DNA of 64,000 nucleotides, from contig OX638348.1 of the NCBI GenBank assembly GCA_951813085.1, positions 2,365,627-2,429,626 on the forward strand, read 5' to 3'. This DNA comes from an uncultured Opitutaceae bacterium (GTDB taxonomy: Bacteria; Verrucomicrobiota; Verrucomicrobiia; Opitutales; Opitutaceae). The notes below the pieces were generated by a model that did not search any database, was not told where the DNA came from, and saw nothing but the letters and a program-made list of their open reading frames with translations. A program made the translations under genes and the position numbers. Shown in pieces: positions 26,577-35,345 of this stretch; within the stretch, counting starts at the first letter, position 1, and each line of letters begins with the position of its first letter.

Positions 26577-27800
26577 ATGACACGATTCTCTACAGTTTTT
26601 AGACAACTCGACACTAGCTATTTCGTAGATATAACGAAAGAGGCAACGGCATCGGATGTACAACGCGTATTGGACAATGGATACGCCAAGAGCCTCGAAG
26701 ACTTCGCAAAACTCATTTCTCCCGCTGCGGAAAAGTTCCTAGAGCCGATGTGCCGTCTTTCCCAACGCATCACCCAAAGGCATTTCGGGAAGACCATGCG
26801 CATGTTCGCGCCTTTGTACCTGTCGAACGAATGCATCAACGTATGCCGCTATTGCGGATTCTCTCGCCACAACGATATTCCTCGAATTACTCTATCGATC
26901 GATGAAGTGGAGAAAGAAGCCACTCTTTTATCGGATCAGGGATTCCGCTCCCTACTGCTTGTAGCCGGAGAGCATCCGAAATACGTTTCCAATGGGTATG
27001 TCGAATCTGTAATTCGACGACTTGCAAAACGCTTTCCAAGCATCGCCCTCGAGCTAGGTCCGCTCGAATCGGAAGGCTACGGACCATTGGTAAGATCCGG
27101 TTGCGAAGCGTTGATCGTCTATCAGGAAACGTATCACGAAGATACATACCGCAGCCTCCACACTGCTGGACCCAAGAAACGCTTCCACTGGCGCATGGAT
27201 ACTGCCGAACGAGCCTACGATGCCGGCTTTCGACGCCTTGGCATCGGAGCCTTGTTCGGGCTGCACGATTGGCGGGAAGAAGCGCTGTGCCTCGCCGCCC
27301 ACACTCAGCATCTAAACCGGGTCTGCTGGAAGGCGCAGGTGTCGCTGAGCCTCCCGCGAATGCGACCGGCGGCGGGAGAGTTCGAACAGATCGAGTTCTT
27401 GAGAGATCACCATTTCGCTCAGCTTATTGCTGCTCTCAGAATATTCGCTCCTCATGCAGGCATCACCCTATCTACGCGAGAACCTCCTACGCTAAGAGAT
27501 GGACTGATCCCACTGGGAATTACGTCGATGAGCGCTGGATCCTCAACCGAGCCTGGAGGCTATAGCAGCTTCGACGAAACCAACTTCACTCCTACAGCAG
27601 ACCAGCCTGGTGAGCAATTTCAAATCGCCGATGAGCGGCCTCCGTCGACCGTTGCGCAAGCCATATCCAAGGCCGGGTACGATCCCGTTTGGAAAGACTT
27701 CGACCAATCGCTTTTAGATGACGCGGATGCCCTTCAAGCGAACGAGCGCCCTATTGATTTTAATGCAGCAAACCCGTTAAGAACGGTCGGAGCGAAATGA
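26577..27800 (+). CDS. thiH: 2-iminoacetate (dehydroglycine) synthase, radical SAM
   Basis: A 407-residue ThiH. It cleaves tyrosine to dehydroglycine and p-cresol using a [4Fe-4S] cluster and SAM, supplying ThiG. The radical SAM motif C-x3-C-x2-C is in NECINVCRYCGF (about residue 85). Downstream LLVAGEHPKYV, YQETYHEDTYRSLH and SLPRMRPAAGEF are family blocks. The C-terminus holds the second, auxiliary biotin-synthase-like domain. It ends in an ATGA overlap with thiS, indicating translational coupling. It depends on the Fe-S machinery encoded at 56.0-60.2 kb. Confidence 0.95.
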   Translation: MTRFSTVFRQLDTSYFVDITKEATASDVQRVLDNGYAKSLEDFAKLISPAAEKFLEPMCRLSQRITQRHFGKTMRMFAPLYLSNECINVCRYCGFSRHNDIPRITLSIDEVEKEATLLSDQGFRSLLLVAGEHPKYVSNGYVESVIRRLAKRFPSIALELGPLESEGYGPLVRSGCEALIVYQETYHEDTYRSLHTAGPKKRFHWRMDTAERAYDAGFRRLGIGALFGLHDWREEALCLAAHTQHLNRVCWKAQVSLSLPRMRPAAGEFEQIEFLRDHHFAQLIAALRIFAPHAGITLSTREPPTLRDGLIPLGITSMSAGSSTEPGGYSSFDETNFTPTADQPGEQFQIADERPPSTVAQAISKAGYDPVWKDFDQSLLDDADALQANERPIDFNAANPLRTVGAK

Positions 27801-27997
27801 AAGTAACCGCCAATGAAACAGAATTCGAATTGGAGCCGGGTTCCAGCCTCTCGGCATTCCTCGATTCGATCGGTCACCAAGTGGGGCTCGTCGTAGTGGA
27901 GCGCAACCGCGAAGCCCTGTCACCGTCCGAAGCAGAGAGCACGATTCTCGAAGACGGCGATCGATTGGAGATCGTTAGAATTGTCGCTGGAGGATAG
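27797..27997 (+). CDS. thiS: sulfur carrier protein ThiS
   Basis: A 66-residue ubiquitin-fold sulfur carrier. It ends in the diagnostic Gly-Gly (IVRIVAGG), where the thiocarboxylate is formed. The DGDRLEIV segment before it is typical. Its start overlaps the thiH stop (ATGA). The adenylating partner ThiF and the sulfur-relay enzymes are not in the window. The gene order G-H-S is the reverse of the common S-G-H, though the function is unambiguous. Confidence 0.94.
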   Translation: MKVTANETEFELEPGSSLSAFLDSIGHQVGLVVVERNREALSPSEAESTILEDGDRLEIVRIVAGG

Positions 27998-28004
27998 CCA
28001 TTCT

Positions 28005-28397
28005 ATGAGTGGGCGATCCCATCTCCTCGATGGCCTGTCCGTCACGCTCGACAAGCTAGAGTACCACTACGGCGCCGCCAACGCGCCGCAGGAAACGCCG
28101 CACGTATTCGTCTACTTCCTAACCATAGATAACCAATCCAACCGACGCATTAAGCTGCTCGGAAGGAAGTGGATCGTTTCCTCGTCGGATGGCGAGAAAA
28201 TGGTCATCGAAGGTGACAAGATAGTGGGGAAAGAGCCTGATCTCTCCCCGGGCGAATCCTTTTCCTACAATAGCTTCCATGTTTCCGCAGGAGAGGCCTC
28301 GGCGGTAGGAAGCTTTCACGGTATCGACGAGTCCGGAAACCGGGTTCATGTGAAAATTCCGCGTTTCTCGATGCGTCTCCCCGATCAATCGAGCTGA
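28005..28397 (+). CDS. apaG: ApaG domain protein
   Basis: A 130-residue protein with the ApaG fibronectin-like fold: HVFVYFLTIDNQSNRRIKLLGRKWIV in two blocks, then VVGKEPDLSPGESFSYNSFH (residues partly quoted: LSPGESFSYNS). These are the conserved ApaG signatures. ApaG proteins are linked to Co2+/Mg2+ handling and Ap4A metabolism and occur as domains in F-box proteins; mechanism unclear. ATG 28005 lies 7 bp after the thiS stop. A TTG eight codons upstream would overlap thiS and is less likely. It is probably the last gene of the thi operon. Confidence 0.9.
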   Translation: MSGRSHLLDGLSVTLDKLEYHYGAANAPQETPHVFVYFLTIDNQSNRRIKLLGRKWIVSSSDGEKMVIEGDKIVGKEPDLSPGESFSYNSFHVSAGEASAVGSFHGIDESGNRVHVKIPRFSMRLPDQSS

Positions 28398-28488
28398 TTC
28401 CTCGATCGTATCGCTGCTTGACGCATCATTTCCCAACCTCCTATCTATAAGGGCATCCATTTCGCGCCAGATCGCGCATTTACAATTC

Positions 28489-28593
28489 ATGGGACAACAA
28501 CACCGAAAGAAAACAAAACGAATCCGCCGAAAAGCCTATCTTGCCCGCAAGAAAGAGCGTGATCAAAAGGCAGCGGCAAAGAAGCGTAAGTAG
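28489..28593 (+). CDS. 34-residue highly basic small protein
   Basis: An ORF of 34 codons (ATG 28489, TAG 28591) beginning MGQQHRKKTKRIRRKAY and ending KERDQKAAAKKRK. About half the residues are Lys or Arg. The composition and the R-R-K-x-Y-L-A-R-K-K stretch resemble small ribosome-associated basic proteins. A specific family cannot be named from memory with certainty. It lies 91 bp after apaG and 30 bp before the ccsA-like gene. The clean reading frame, good codon use and the stop-to-next-gene spacing support a real gene. Confidence 0.6.
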   Translation: MGQQHRKKTKRIRRKAYLARKKERDQKAAAKKRK

Positions 28594-28623
28594 CCCGCTT
28601 AACCAAGCAACTGGATCAGCGAC

Positions 28624-29481
28624 ATGAGCCTTCTTGGACTAGAGGATCGCCAGTGGATTCTTCTCGCAACGATCGTATTCGCCTCGGCCTCTGCGATTGG
28701 AGCCTACTCAACCCTGAAGTTGCGGCGTTCGGCGGCGCGACCCTCCACGCTTCTTCTCGTAAGCGTAGGTTGGATCTTGCAAACGATTGGGCTCTACGCC
28801 CGCGGACTCGAATACGGCGGGTGTCCCCTTTCCAATCGGTTCGAGCTCGTGCAGTTCCTGGTATGGTCAGCAATCGCGCTTTACATATTCGTGGGTCCTG
28901 CCTTCCGGCTCAGCTTGCTCGGAATGTTCACTTCTACATTCGCGAGCATCTTTTCAATCCTCTCCCTTTCCATCTCCCGTTGGGACAGCGCTGGTAGAGC
29001 GCCGTTGTTTGGCGATTCTCCTTGGATAGAGACGCATGCGGCACTCGCCTTGTTCAGCTATGGCGTCTTCGGCATTCTCGCCCTCACCTCGTCGATGTAC
29101 TTGCTGCAAAGCCGTAGCTTAAAGCAGAAGAATATGGGGGGCTTGTTTCCTTTTATGCCGTCGCTTCAGGAATTGGCCCAAATCAATTTGCGGCTACTCG
29201 GGCTCGGTTTTGCAATTCTCACCACCTCGCTCGCTATTGGCGCCGTCTATTGGTCACGTGAACTAGAATCCGTTAATGTACCGAAGCTCCTGACTACTAT
29301 CGCGGTTTGGTTCGCATATGGAGTCCTACTCTTCTTTCGCGTTCGTGAATCGCTTTCCTACAAGCAATATTCATGGGCTTGCATCTGCGTATTCGCCGCA
29401 GCCCTACTTTCACTCGAAGCAGTCGATCAGCCAAGTTCCCAAGCAGTCGACTCCCTTATCCAGTCGTCCGCGGGTCTATGA
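28624..29481 (+). CDS. CcsA/HemX-type cytochrome c assembly membrane protein
   Basis: A 285-residue protein with eight or so transmembrane segments and the cytochrome c assembly (CcmC/CcsA) fold. GGCPLSNRFELVQFLVWSAIALY matches the region before the haem-handling loop. HAALALFSYGVFGILALTSSMYLLQ resembles the His-containing conserved helix. It is 285 residues, closer to HemX than to full CcsA, and overlaps the hemA start by 4 bp. HemX-type proteins sit next to hemA and influence HemA level or cytochrome assembly. No ccsB/resB is adjacent. Confidence 0.82.
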   Translation: MSLLGLEDRQWILLATIVFASASAIGAYSTLKLRRSAARPSTLLLVSVGWILQTIGLYARGLEYGGCPLSNRFELVQFLVWSAIALYIFVGPAFRLSLLGMFTSTFASIFSILSLSISRWDSAGRAPLFGDSPWIETHAALALFSYGVFGILALTSSMYLLQSRSLKQKNMGGLFPFMPSLQELAQINLRLLGLGFAILTTSLAIGAVYWSRELESVNVPKLLTTIAVWFAYGVLLFFRVRESLSYKQYSWACICVFAAALLSLEAVDQPSSQAVDSLIQSSAGL

Positions 29482-30530
29482 ATTCGAACAACGGCGAGCT
29501 ATTGCTAATTACAGTCAATCACGAGACCGTTCCCATGGAAGACCGTGAGCGCTACTCCCTGGACAAGGATCAAGTTAGAAAACTCTACGAAACGCTGCGC
29601 GAAACATCGATCGTAGACGAAGCTCTTATCCTCAGCACCTGCAATCGCTTCGAGCTGTATTCGAAGACAATCGATCCCGAAAAAGGCGCCGATTCGATTA
29701 TCGAGGCGCTCCAGAAATTCTACCGAATCGATGCCCAATCAATTCGAAACCATGCGGTGGTTCAGGAGGGGCAAGCAGCGATCAAGCACCTGATCGAGGT
29801 GTCAGCAGGCCTCAAGTCTCAGATCGTTGGTGAAGCGGAAATATTCGGTCAAGTGAAGGACGCTTATGCCATGTGCCAAAAGCTCGGATACGCTGGCAGC
29901 CTTTTGAATAGACTCTTTCAGAAGGGGTTCCAAGCAGCGAAACTCATCCGTCATTCAACATCGATCGGAGAGGGTCAGATCAATATATCGAACGTTGCAG
30001 TCAGCTTATCCCTGAAAATTTTTGGCGGTCTCGATCATACTTCAGCCCTAATCGTTGGAACCGGAGAGATAGGTGAGAAGACCGCCAAGGCCCTGCGGAG
30101 CCGGGGCGCAAAATCTTTCGGCGTGGCCAGCCATTCTCTTGAACGCACGCAAGGCGTCGCTGAAACCTGGGGAGGGACGCCTCGCGTTGTCAGCGAAATC
30201 GAGTCCTATTTGAATGAATACGATATCATCATTTCTTCCACCGAACTTAACGAACCCCTCCTAACGCAAAGCTCCCTGGAGCAATTGAACCGGCAACGCA
30301 AGAATCGTCCCCTGTTTCTAATAGACTTAGGCCTTCCGCGCAATATCGACCCAAGCTGCGCCGCGGTAGACGACGTCTATCTCTACAATCTCGACGACCT
30401 GGCGAAAATAGCGGAAGACAATCTCAGCGAACGACGCGCAGCTATCAAAAGCAGCGAGGCGATCGCCGCCAAAAAGTCTGAGTTGATCTGGAAGACCCTC
30501 GTAAACCGAGGCCTCGTCAGTTTCCGATAA
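29478..30530 (+). CDS. hemA: glutamyl-tRNA reductase, short C-terminus
   Basis: A 350-residue HemA, first enzyme of C5-pathway tetrapyrrole synthesis, reducing Glu-tRNA to glutamate-1-semialdehyde. The catalytic Cys is in LILSTCNRFELY (STCNR). GEAEIFGQVKDAY and the NADPH motif VGTGEIGEKTAKAL follow. Canonical enzymes are about 410-430 residues with a helical dimerisation domain after the NADPH domain. Here the chain stops soon after VDDVYLYNLDDLAKIAEDN, leaving only about 40 residues of that helix. ATG 29478 overlaps the ccsA-like stop. The 3' end overlaps pilU tail-to-tail by 14 bp. Confidence 0.92.
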   Translation: MNSNNGELLLITVNHETVPMEDRERYSLDKDQVRKLYETLRETSIVDEALILSTCNRFELYSKTIDPEKGADSIIEALQKFYRIDAQSIRNHAVVQEGQAAIKHLIEVSAGLKSQIVGEAEIFGQVKDAYAMCQKLGYAGSLLNRLFQKGFQAAKLIRHSTSIGEGQINISNVAVSLSLKIFGGLDHTSALIVGTGEIGEKTAKALRSRGAKSFGVASHSLERTQGVAETWGGTPRVVSEIESYLNEYDIIISSTELNEPLLTQSSLEQLNRQRKNRPLFLIDLGLPRNIDPSCAAVDDVYLYNLDDLAKIAEDNLSERRAAIKSSEAIAAKKSELIWKTLVNRGLVSFR

Positions 30531-31620
30531 TCCGGCTTCCTTCGCTCAGGAAAATTCCCTTCAGGTTCATTTCCAAAGACTGACGGTTCGGCGAGTTCTT
30601 CAAAGCGTCGCCCTTACTGATAAGCCCTTCCTTAACCAGCCTGAAAAGCTCCTTGTTGAAGGAGCGGGACCCGGTTTCGGGCGAAACGTCGAGCAATGCC
30701 TGGATCTTGTCAAACTTGCCTTCCTTAATAGCGCTGCGAACAATGGAGTCCGCCACCATAATTTCCTGGGCAGGAACGCGGCTGTCTTCCTCCAACGAAG
30801 GAATGAGCTTTTGCACGATCACCCCTCTCAAGGATTCAGAGAGCTTTCGGCGTACGAGCTCGTGCTTTTCCGGTGGAAAATACTCGAACAAGCGCAGGAT
30901 GGCTTGCTGGGCGCTGGCAGCGTGCAAGGTTGTGAATACAAGGTGTCCGGTTTCCGCAGCCGCCATCGCGGTATCGAACGTATCCGCATCGCGCATTTCC
31001 CCGATGAGAATGATGTCCGGATTCTGACGAAGTACCGCTCGCAATGCTTTCTTGAAATTTGGCGTGTCGATTCCGATTTCGCGTTGGTTGAAGACGCATT
31101 TATGATCGATGAAATTGCACTCGATCGGATCCTCCAAGGTGACGACGCGCTTCTCCGCGGAGTGATTCAGGTGATTGAGCATGCAGGCCATTGTCATGCT
31201 CTTTCCGGATCCGGTCGCTCCACAGAGCAAAACGATCCCATCTTTGGCTTCCACGAATTGACCCAATGTGTCCTTGTCGAGATTCAGTTCCTCGAACGTT
31301 GGGATCTTGCTCTTGATATGACGGAAGACCATACTCACGGACCCGCGCTGCAAGAATGCATTTACGCGGAAGCGACCCGCCTGCTCGAGAAAATAGGCGA
31401 AGTCAACTTGCCCCTCCATTTCCCAAACTTCCCGAAAGTTCGTCGGCAAGCTCTCCTCGACGAATGCGAGAGCGTCCTCGCCATCGATTGGCGGCATATC
31501 AACCTCTTCGAGGCCGCCATTGATTCGCAGCAATCCAGGTTTGTCGGATTTGATAACAATGTCGCTCGCGCCGTTCTGGACGGCCAGCAAAAGCAATTCA
31601 TCGAATATTTCTAAGGACAT
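30517..31620 (-). CDS. PilT/PilU-type type IV pilus retraction ATPase
   Basis: A 367-residue secretion-superfamily hexameric ATPase. Walker A is GATGSGKS (about residue 134), the Asp box VVTLEDPIE, Walker B IILIGEMRD and the His box TGHLVFTTLHA. The C-terminus SRSFNKELFRLVKEGLIS plus a NSPNRQSLEMNLKGI tail resembles PilU more than PilT. It drives pilus disassembly in twitching motility or DNA uptake. No other pil genes are in the window. It is divergent from dapA with a 113-bp spacer. Confidence 0.92.
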   Translation of the reverse strand: MSLEIFDELLLLAVQNGASDIVIKSDKPGLLRINGGLEEVDMPPIDGEDALAFVEESLPTNFREVWEMEGQVDFAYFLEQAGRFRVNAFLQRGSVSMVFRHIKSKIPTFEELNLDKDTLGQFVEAKDGIVLLCGATGSGKSMTMACMLNHLNHSAEKRVVTLEDPIECNFIDHKCVFNQREIGIDTPNFKKALRAVLRQNPDIILIGEMRDADTFDTAMAAAETGHLVFTTLHAASAQQAILRLFEYFPPEKHELVRRKLSESLRGVIVQKLIPSLEEDSRVPAQEIMVADSIVRSAIKEGKFDKIQALLDVSPETGSRSFNKELFRLVKEGLISKGDALKNSPNRQSLEMNLKGIFLSEGSRIIGN

Positions 31621-31733
31621 GAGCTCGTTTTTGACAGAGATTTTATAATTCTAGAGGGTATTCACCTTAAGAATTGACCGGCTTTATAAATCGTCTTGGA
31701 ACTCCAAGCCTTCAATCTACACTTCGAGTAATT

Positions 31734-32657
31734 ATGGCTAACAATCGATTCACCGGATCAATCACCGCAATGGCGACCCCTTTCCAATCGGACGGGACCT
31801 TAGCAGCGGACGATCTCAAACGATTTGTGGAGAGCCAAATCGTCGGAGGAATCGGAGCTCTGCTTCCCATGGGTACCACGGGAGAGTCGCCCACCCTGAA
31901 CCATGAGGAACACGGGGAGGTTGTCGAAATCGTGATCGACGCCGCGAAAGGTCGCGTTCCCGTCATCGCTGGAGCCGGCTCCAATTCGACCCGGGAAGCC
32001 ATTGCGATGACGCGGCATGCAGACGCTGCTGGCGCCGATGGAGTCCTGCATGTGACTGGATACTACAACAAGCCTTCGCAAGAAGGAATCTTTCAGCACT
32101 TTTCGGCCGTGGCGCAAGAAACGGACAAGCCAATCGTGCTCTATTCGATTCCGGGGCGCTGCATCGTCGATATTTCTCTTTCGACGGTCGAGCGGCTAGT
32201 CTCGAAGCATGCGAATATCCGTCACATCAAGGAATCAGGAGGCGACGTCGCTCGAGTAGATGAGCTAAAGGCCGCCCTAGGCGATGATATTACAGTACTA
32301 AGCGGCGATGACGGACTTACCTTGTCCTTCATATCTTCCGGAGCGGAAGGGGTTATTTCCGTCGCTTCCAACTTGTTCCCGACAGAGGTTACAGAATTGG
32401 TTAACCTAGCCATGGAAGGCGACCTGAAGAAAGCGACCCAAGTTCATCAGGCGTTGTATCCACTATTTAGGGATCTATTCATTGAGCCTAGTCCCGTTCC
32501 CGTAAAACTTTGCCTTCGAGAAATGGGATTGTTTCAATCGGACCGCGTACGCCTTCCACTCTGTGGGATTAGCGATGAAAATAGCGCAATCGTCTTGAAT
32601 GCGTTAAACGTCGTAACTGAGAATATTCAAAATTTAAGCACAACTGTAACCGCTTAG
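31734..32657 (+). CDS. dapA: 4-hydroxy-tetrahydrodipicolinate synthase
   Basis: A 307-residue aldolase-superfamily TIM barrel. It condenses pyruvate with aspartate semialdehyde for lysine and diaminopimelate. GSITAMATPF at the start, LLPMGTTGESPTL (GTTGE), VTGYYNKPSQEG (catalytic Tyr) and IRHIKESGGD (Schiff-base Lys) are all present. ATG 31734 is chosen over an upstream in-frame start without homology. It is followed by dapB with a 1-bp gap and ruvA, forming a tight operon. Confidence 0.96.
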   Translation: MANNRFTGSITAMATPFQSDGTLAADDLKRFVESQIVGGIGALLPMGTTGESPTLNHEEHGEVVEIVIDAAKGRVPVIAGAGSNSTREAIAMTRHADAAGADGVLHVTGYYNKPSQEGIFQHFSAVAQETDKPIVLYSIPGRCIVDISLSTVERLVSKHANIRHIKESGGDVARVDELKAALGDDITVLSGDDGLTLSFISSGAEGVISVASNLFPTEVTELVNLAMEGDLKKATQVHQALYPLFRDLFIEPSPVPVKLCLREMGLFQSDRVRLPLCGISDENSAIVLNALNVVTENIQNLSTTVTA

Positions 32658-32658
32658 C

Positions 32659-33390
32659 ATGAGCCTGAAAATTTGCATCAATGGCTTCAAGGGCCGCATG
32701 GGGAATGCGATTGCCGAAACGGCCGAACAAGCAGGGCATGAAGTCACCGGCCAGGTCGATATAGGCGATGACCTCAATGCAGCCCTATCCAAGTCGGATG
32801 TCGTAATAGACTTCTCATTTCATGCTGCCACGAGAGCGGTATTTGAAACGGCCGCCTCTCTAGGAAAGCCCATAATTTGCGGAACGACGGGACACACTCA
32901 AGAAGAGCGCGCCGATCTGCTGAAAATCGCGGAAGCGGTACCTACGGTGTGGGCAGGAAACTTTTCGATCGGTGTAAACTTGCTTTGCTACCTGACAGAG
33001 AAAGCAGCTGAGATTCTCCCGCTTTCCTACAACGCGGAAATCATCGAAATGCACCATCGGATGAAGAAAGACGCTCCCAGCGGCACTGCTCTCATGCTTG
33101 CAGAGTCCGTTCTCGGTCCTCGCAATCTTAGCTACGACGATCTTCAGCACGGTAGAGAAGGCGTTCCCGGTGAGCGAGGTGAACGCGAGGTCGGTATGCA
33201 CTCGCTTCGAGGAGGCGATGTAGTCGGTGACCACACGGTAATCTTTTCCGATATCGGCGAACGCTTGGAACTCACGCACAAGGCTTCGAGTCGGGCGATT
33301 TTTTCACGCGGCGCGGTCAAAGCAGCGGAATGGACGGTAGGCAAAGCTCCCGGCGTCTACTCGATCCGTGACGTCCTGGGCTTAAAATAG
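32659..33390 (+). CDS. dapB: 4-hydroxy-tetrahydrodipicolinate reductase
   Basis: A 243-residue DapB. The N-terminal nucleotide-binding GFKGRMGNAI, CGTTGHTQEER and the catalytic HHRMKKDAPSGTAL (His and Lys of the E-x-H-H-x-x-K-x-D motif) are complete. It reduces the DapA product with NAD(P)H. It starts 1 bp after the dapA stop and ends 1 bp before ruvA, without Shine-Dalgarno sequences; translation is likely coupled. Confidence 0.96.
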   Translation: MSLKICINGFKGRMGNAIAETAEQAGHEVTGQVDIGDDLNAALSKSDVVIDFSFHAATRAVFETAASLGKPIICGTTGHTQEERADLLKIAEAVPTVWAGNFSIGVNLLCYLTEKAAEILPLSYNAEIIEMHHRMKKDAPSGTALMLAESVLGPRNLSYDDLQHGREGVPGERGEREVGMHSLRGGDVVGDHTVIFSDIGERLELTHKASSRAIFSRGAVKAAEWTVGKAPGVYSIRDVLGLK

Positions 33391-33391
33391 A

Positions 33392-34009
33392 ATGATTGTC
33401 CTGATCGAAGGCACACTGCTCAAAGCCTCTCCTTTGAGCGCGGTCATATCGGCAGGCGGTATCGGATACGCGGTTAATGTTCCCGTAACGACCGCGGAGA
33501 AGCTACCCCAAAGCGGCGAGCCTGTTCGCTTGCATACCCATGCGGTGTACCGAGAAGACTCGCAGGCTCTCTACGGATTCTGGAAGGAGGATGATCGCGA
33601 CTTTTTCGCCTTGGTAATCGAGAAAGTGCCTGGCGTGGGTCCTAGAGTCGCAATCAGTTTGATGAGCAAACTGAGCCTACCCGATCTTATCGCTGCGATT
33701 TCCTCAGAGAACGCAGTTCTCCTATCGAAGACACCCGGCATCGGGAAGAAGACCGCGGAACGCATCATTATTGAGCTGAAGGACAAGCTTACAGGATTCA
33801 TGTTCGGTGGCGAGGCATCCACCGCTTCAGTTGGCCAGACCGATGCATCTTCCTCTCAAAGCGACGTTCCCAAATCCGAAGACGCTATCCTAGCGCTTCA
33901 GGCCCTAGGATATAAGCCTGCGGACGCTTCCAAAGCGATTGCCAAGGCCATGGAATCAATTGGACCCAATGCAACTACGGAAGCGCTCATTAAGACCGCG
34001 CTAAGCTAA
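33392..34009 (+). CDS. ruvA: Holliday junction branch migration protein RuvA
   Basis: A 205-residue RuvA with three domains. The OB-fold starts MIVLIEGTLLKASPLSAVI. Two helix-hairpin-helix motifs are GVGPRVAISLMSKL and TPGIGKKTAERIIIELKDK. A linker of about 40 residues leads to the C-terminal RuvB-binding helical domain (AILALQALGYKPADASKAI). It binds four-way junctions and loads RuvB. Last gene of dapA-dapB-ruvA; ruvB and ruvC are not adjacent. Confidence 0.95.
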   Translation: MIVLIEGTLLKASPLSAVISAGGIGYAVNVPVTTAEKLPQSGEPVRLHTHAVYREDSQALYGFWKEDDRDFFALVIEKVPGVGPRVAISLMSKLSLPDLIAAISSENAVLLSKTPGIGKKTAERIIIELKDKLTGFMFGGEASTASVGQTDASSSQSDVPKSEDAILALQALGYKPADASKAIAKAMESIGPNATTEALIKTALS

Positions 34010-34032
34010 GTTCGCTTGGGCGACGAAATCGC

Positions 34033-34731
34033 CTACTTAAGGTTGGATCGACTATCCCGGCTTAACGTCATTCCCTCATTTGCGCTGGGAAAAAACGCCG
34101 CTCTCGAGAAATCGCTTGCCGACGCAGCGCTAAAGTCGTCTACCGCATTGAACGGGTCTCGAATTTCCAACGCTCCCAATTCGAGAAGGTCCTCTGCAAA
34201 CAGGCTTTGGGCATTGAACTGAAATTCCGACTGCTCGGCGCGCAATATCAACCGATCGCTTTGAAACGCACCCTCGTTCCGGGACGGTCTTCCTAACAAC
34301 GACAGCCCAACGTTTTCAAGCTGAGCCGGTTGATTCACTTTGAGAAAGCGTGATGAAATCGTATTGGTTGAAGCGATCTCTGGAAAAAATACGGGGCCGG
34401 ATTCGGGATCGCTTGATTGAACGATCGCCGCGTCGCTATGACCTCCATTTATCATCGGAAGCAGATTGCGACCCGCCATTCCCAACAGAGCGAACGCAGC
34501 CGCCAAGCCTCCAATCGCATAGACCATTTGCTTGAACGAACGCCGCTTTTGATTCGCTTCAAAGGAATCCCCCAGCAAAACGTACGCTTTGTGGATACGG
34601 CAATAGTCGACAAACATCTTTTGACGATCGTCGCTACGACGCGTCTCAGCCATCAGATCGTTCAGATCCTCAGGTGAGATCTCCTCGTCCAAATATAGAT
34701 TCAATAATTCAGTGAAACGCTGATTATTCAT
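34033..34731 (-). CDS. anti-sigma factor-like membrane protein
   Basis: A 232-residue protein. The N-terminus (FTELLNLYLDEEISPEDLNDLMAET) matches the helical sigma-binding region seen in verrucomicrobial FecR-like anti-sigma factors. It is followed by KMFVDYCRIHKAY and one transmembrane segment (about residues 67-88, MVYAIGGLAAAFALLGMAG). The rest is a periplasmic low-complexity region without a recognised domain. Its ATG overlaps the stop of the ECF sigma gene (ATGA). Role as the cognate anti-sigma factor is inferred from that coupling and topology. Confidence 0.75.
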   Translation of the reverse strand: MNNQRFTELLNLYLDEEISPEDLNDLMAETRRSDDRQKMFVDYCRIHKAYVLLGDSFEANQKRRSFKQMVYAIGGLAAAFALLGMAGRNLLPMINGGHSDAAIVQSSDPESGPVFFPEIASTNTISSRFLKVNQPAQLENVGLSLLGRPSRNEGAFQSDRLILRAEQSEFQFNAQSLFAEDLLELGALEIRDPFNAVDDFSAASASDFSRAAFFPSANEGMTLSRDSRSNLK

Positions 34732-35330
34732 AAAAGCTCATTTCCTAGGCGATCGCGCAGGCTTTCGCGGGCCCTAGCGATGCGGCTCTTAACCGTACCG
34801 ATACTAATGCCCAATTCAACGGCGATTTCCTCGTAGGAAAGGCTCTTGATATTCCTCAATACGAGTACTTCGCGATGTTTGTCGTTTAACAATTCCATAG
34901 CGGCTGACACGCGTTCCTGAAACTCGTTCGTAACCGCGACATCCTGAGGCGTTTCGATATCTGCTGGAAAGATCTCAGCGAGTGTCGTGTCGGACTCGCC
35001 GCCGACAGTCTGATCGAACGATATCGATTTGTCCCGTTTACGGCGCCACCAGTACCAGTACCGGTTACGCGCGAGATTGGTCGCGATTTGATACAGCCAA
35101 GTGGAGAAGCTAGAGTCTCCACGAAAATTCTCCAATCCGCGATGCGCCCGAATGAACGCATCTTGCGTTATCTCTTCGGCGTCTTGCGAATTTCTGAGCA
35201 ATTGAAGGACCATCGCATAGATGCGACCCCAGTAGCGACTTACCATCTCTTCGAAGGCGGCCTCGTCACCTGCCTTGAATCGAGCGACTAGCGCTTTATC
35301 CAGGGCGACCTCTTGAGCTTTTGTCGACAT
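34728..35330 (-). CDS. ECF RNA polymerase sigma factor
   Basis: A 200-residue RpoE-like sigma factor. Region 2 contains DAEEITQDAFIRAHRGLENF and FSTWLYQIATNLARNRY. Region 4 contains LSYEEIAVELGISIGTVKSRIARARESL, the -35 recognising helix-turn-helix. Start ATG 35330 (an upstream in-frame TTG at 35375 lacks homology). It is coupled to the anti-sigma gene by a 4-nt overlap. A possible self-recognised promoter lies directly upstream. Confidence 0.93.
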   Translation of the reverse strand: MSTKAQEVALDKALVARFKAGDEAAFEEMVSRYWGRIYAMVLQLLRNSQDAEEITQDAFIRAHRGLENFRGDSSFSTWLYQIATNLARNRYWYWWRRKRDKSISFDQTVGGESDTTLAEIFPADIETPQDVAVTNEFQERVSAAMELLNDKHREVLVLRNIKSLSYEEIAVELGISIGTVKSRIARARESLRDRLGNELL

Positions 35331-35345
35331 AGCAGTGTGGCCTTT

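Noticed and set aside
31631..31649. TTGACA and TATAAT before dapA
   Set aside because: The two hexamers are only 7 bp apart, so they cannot form one promoter.
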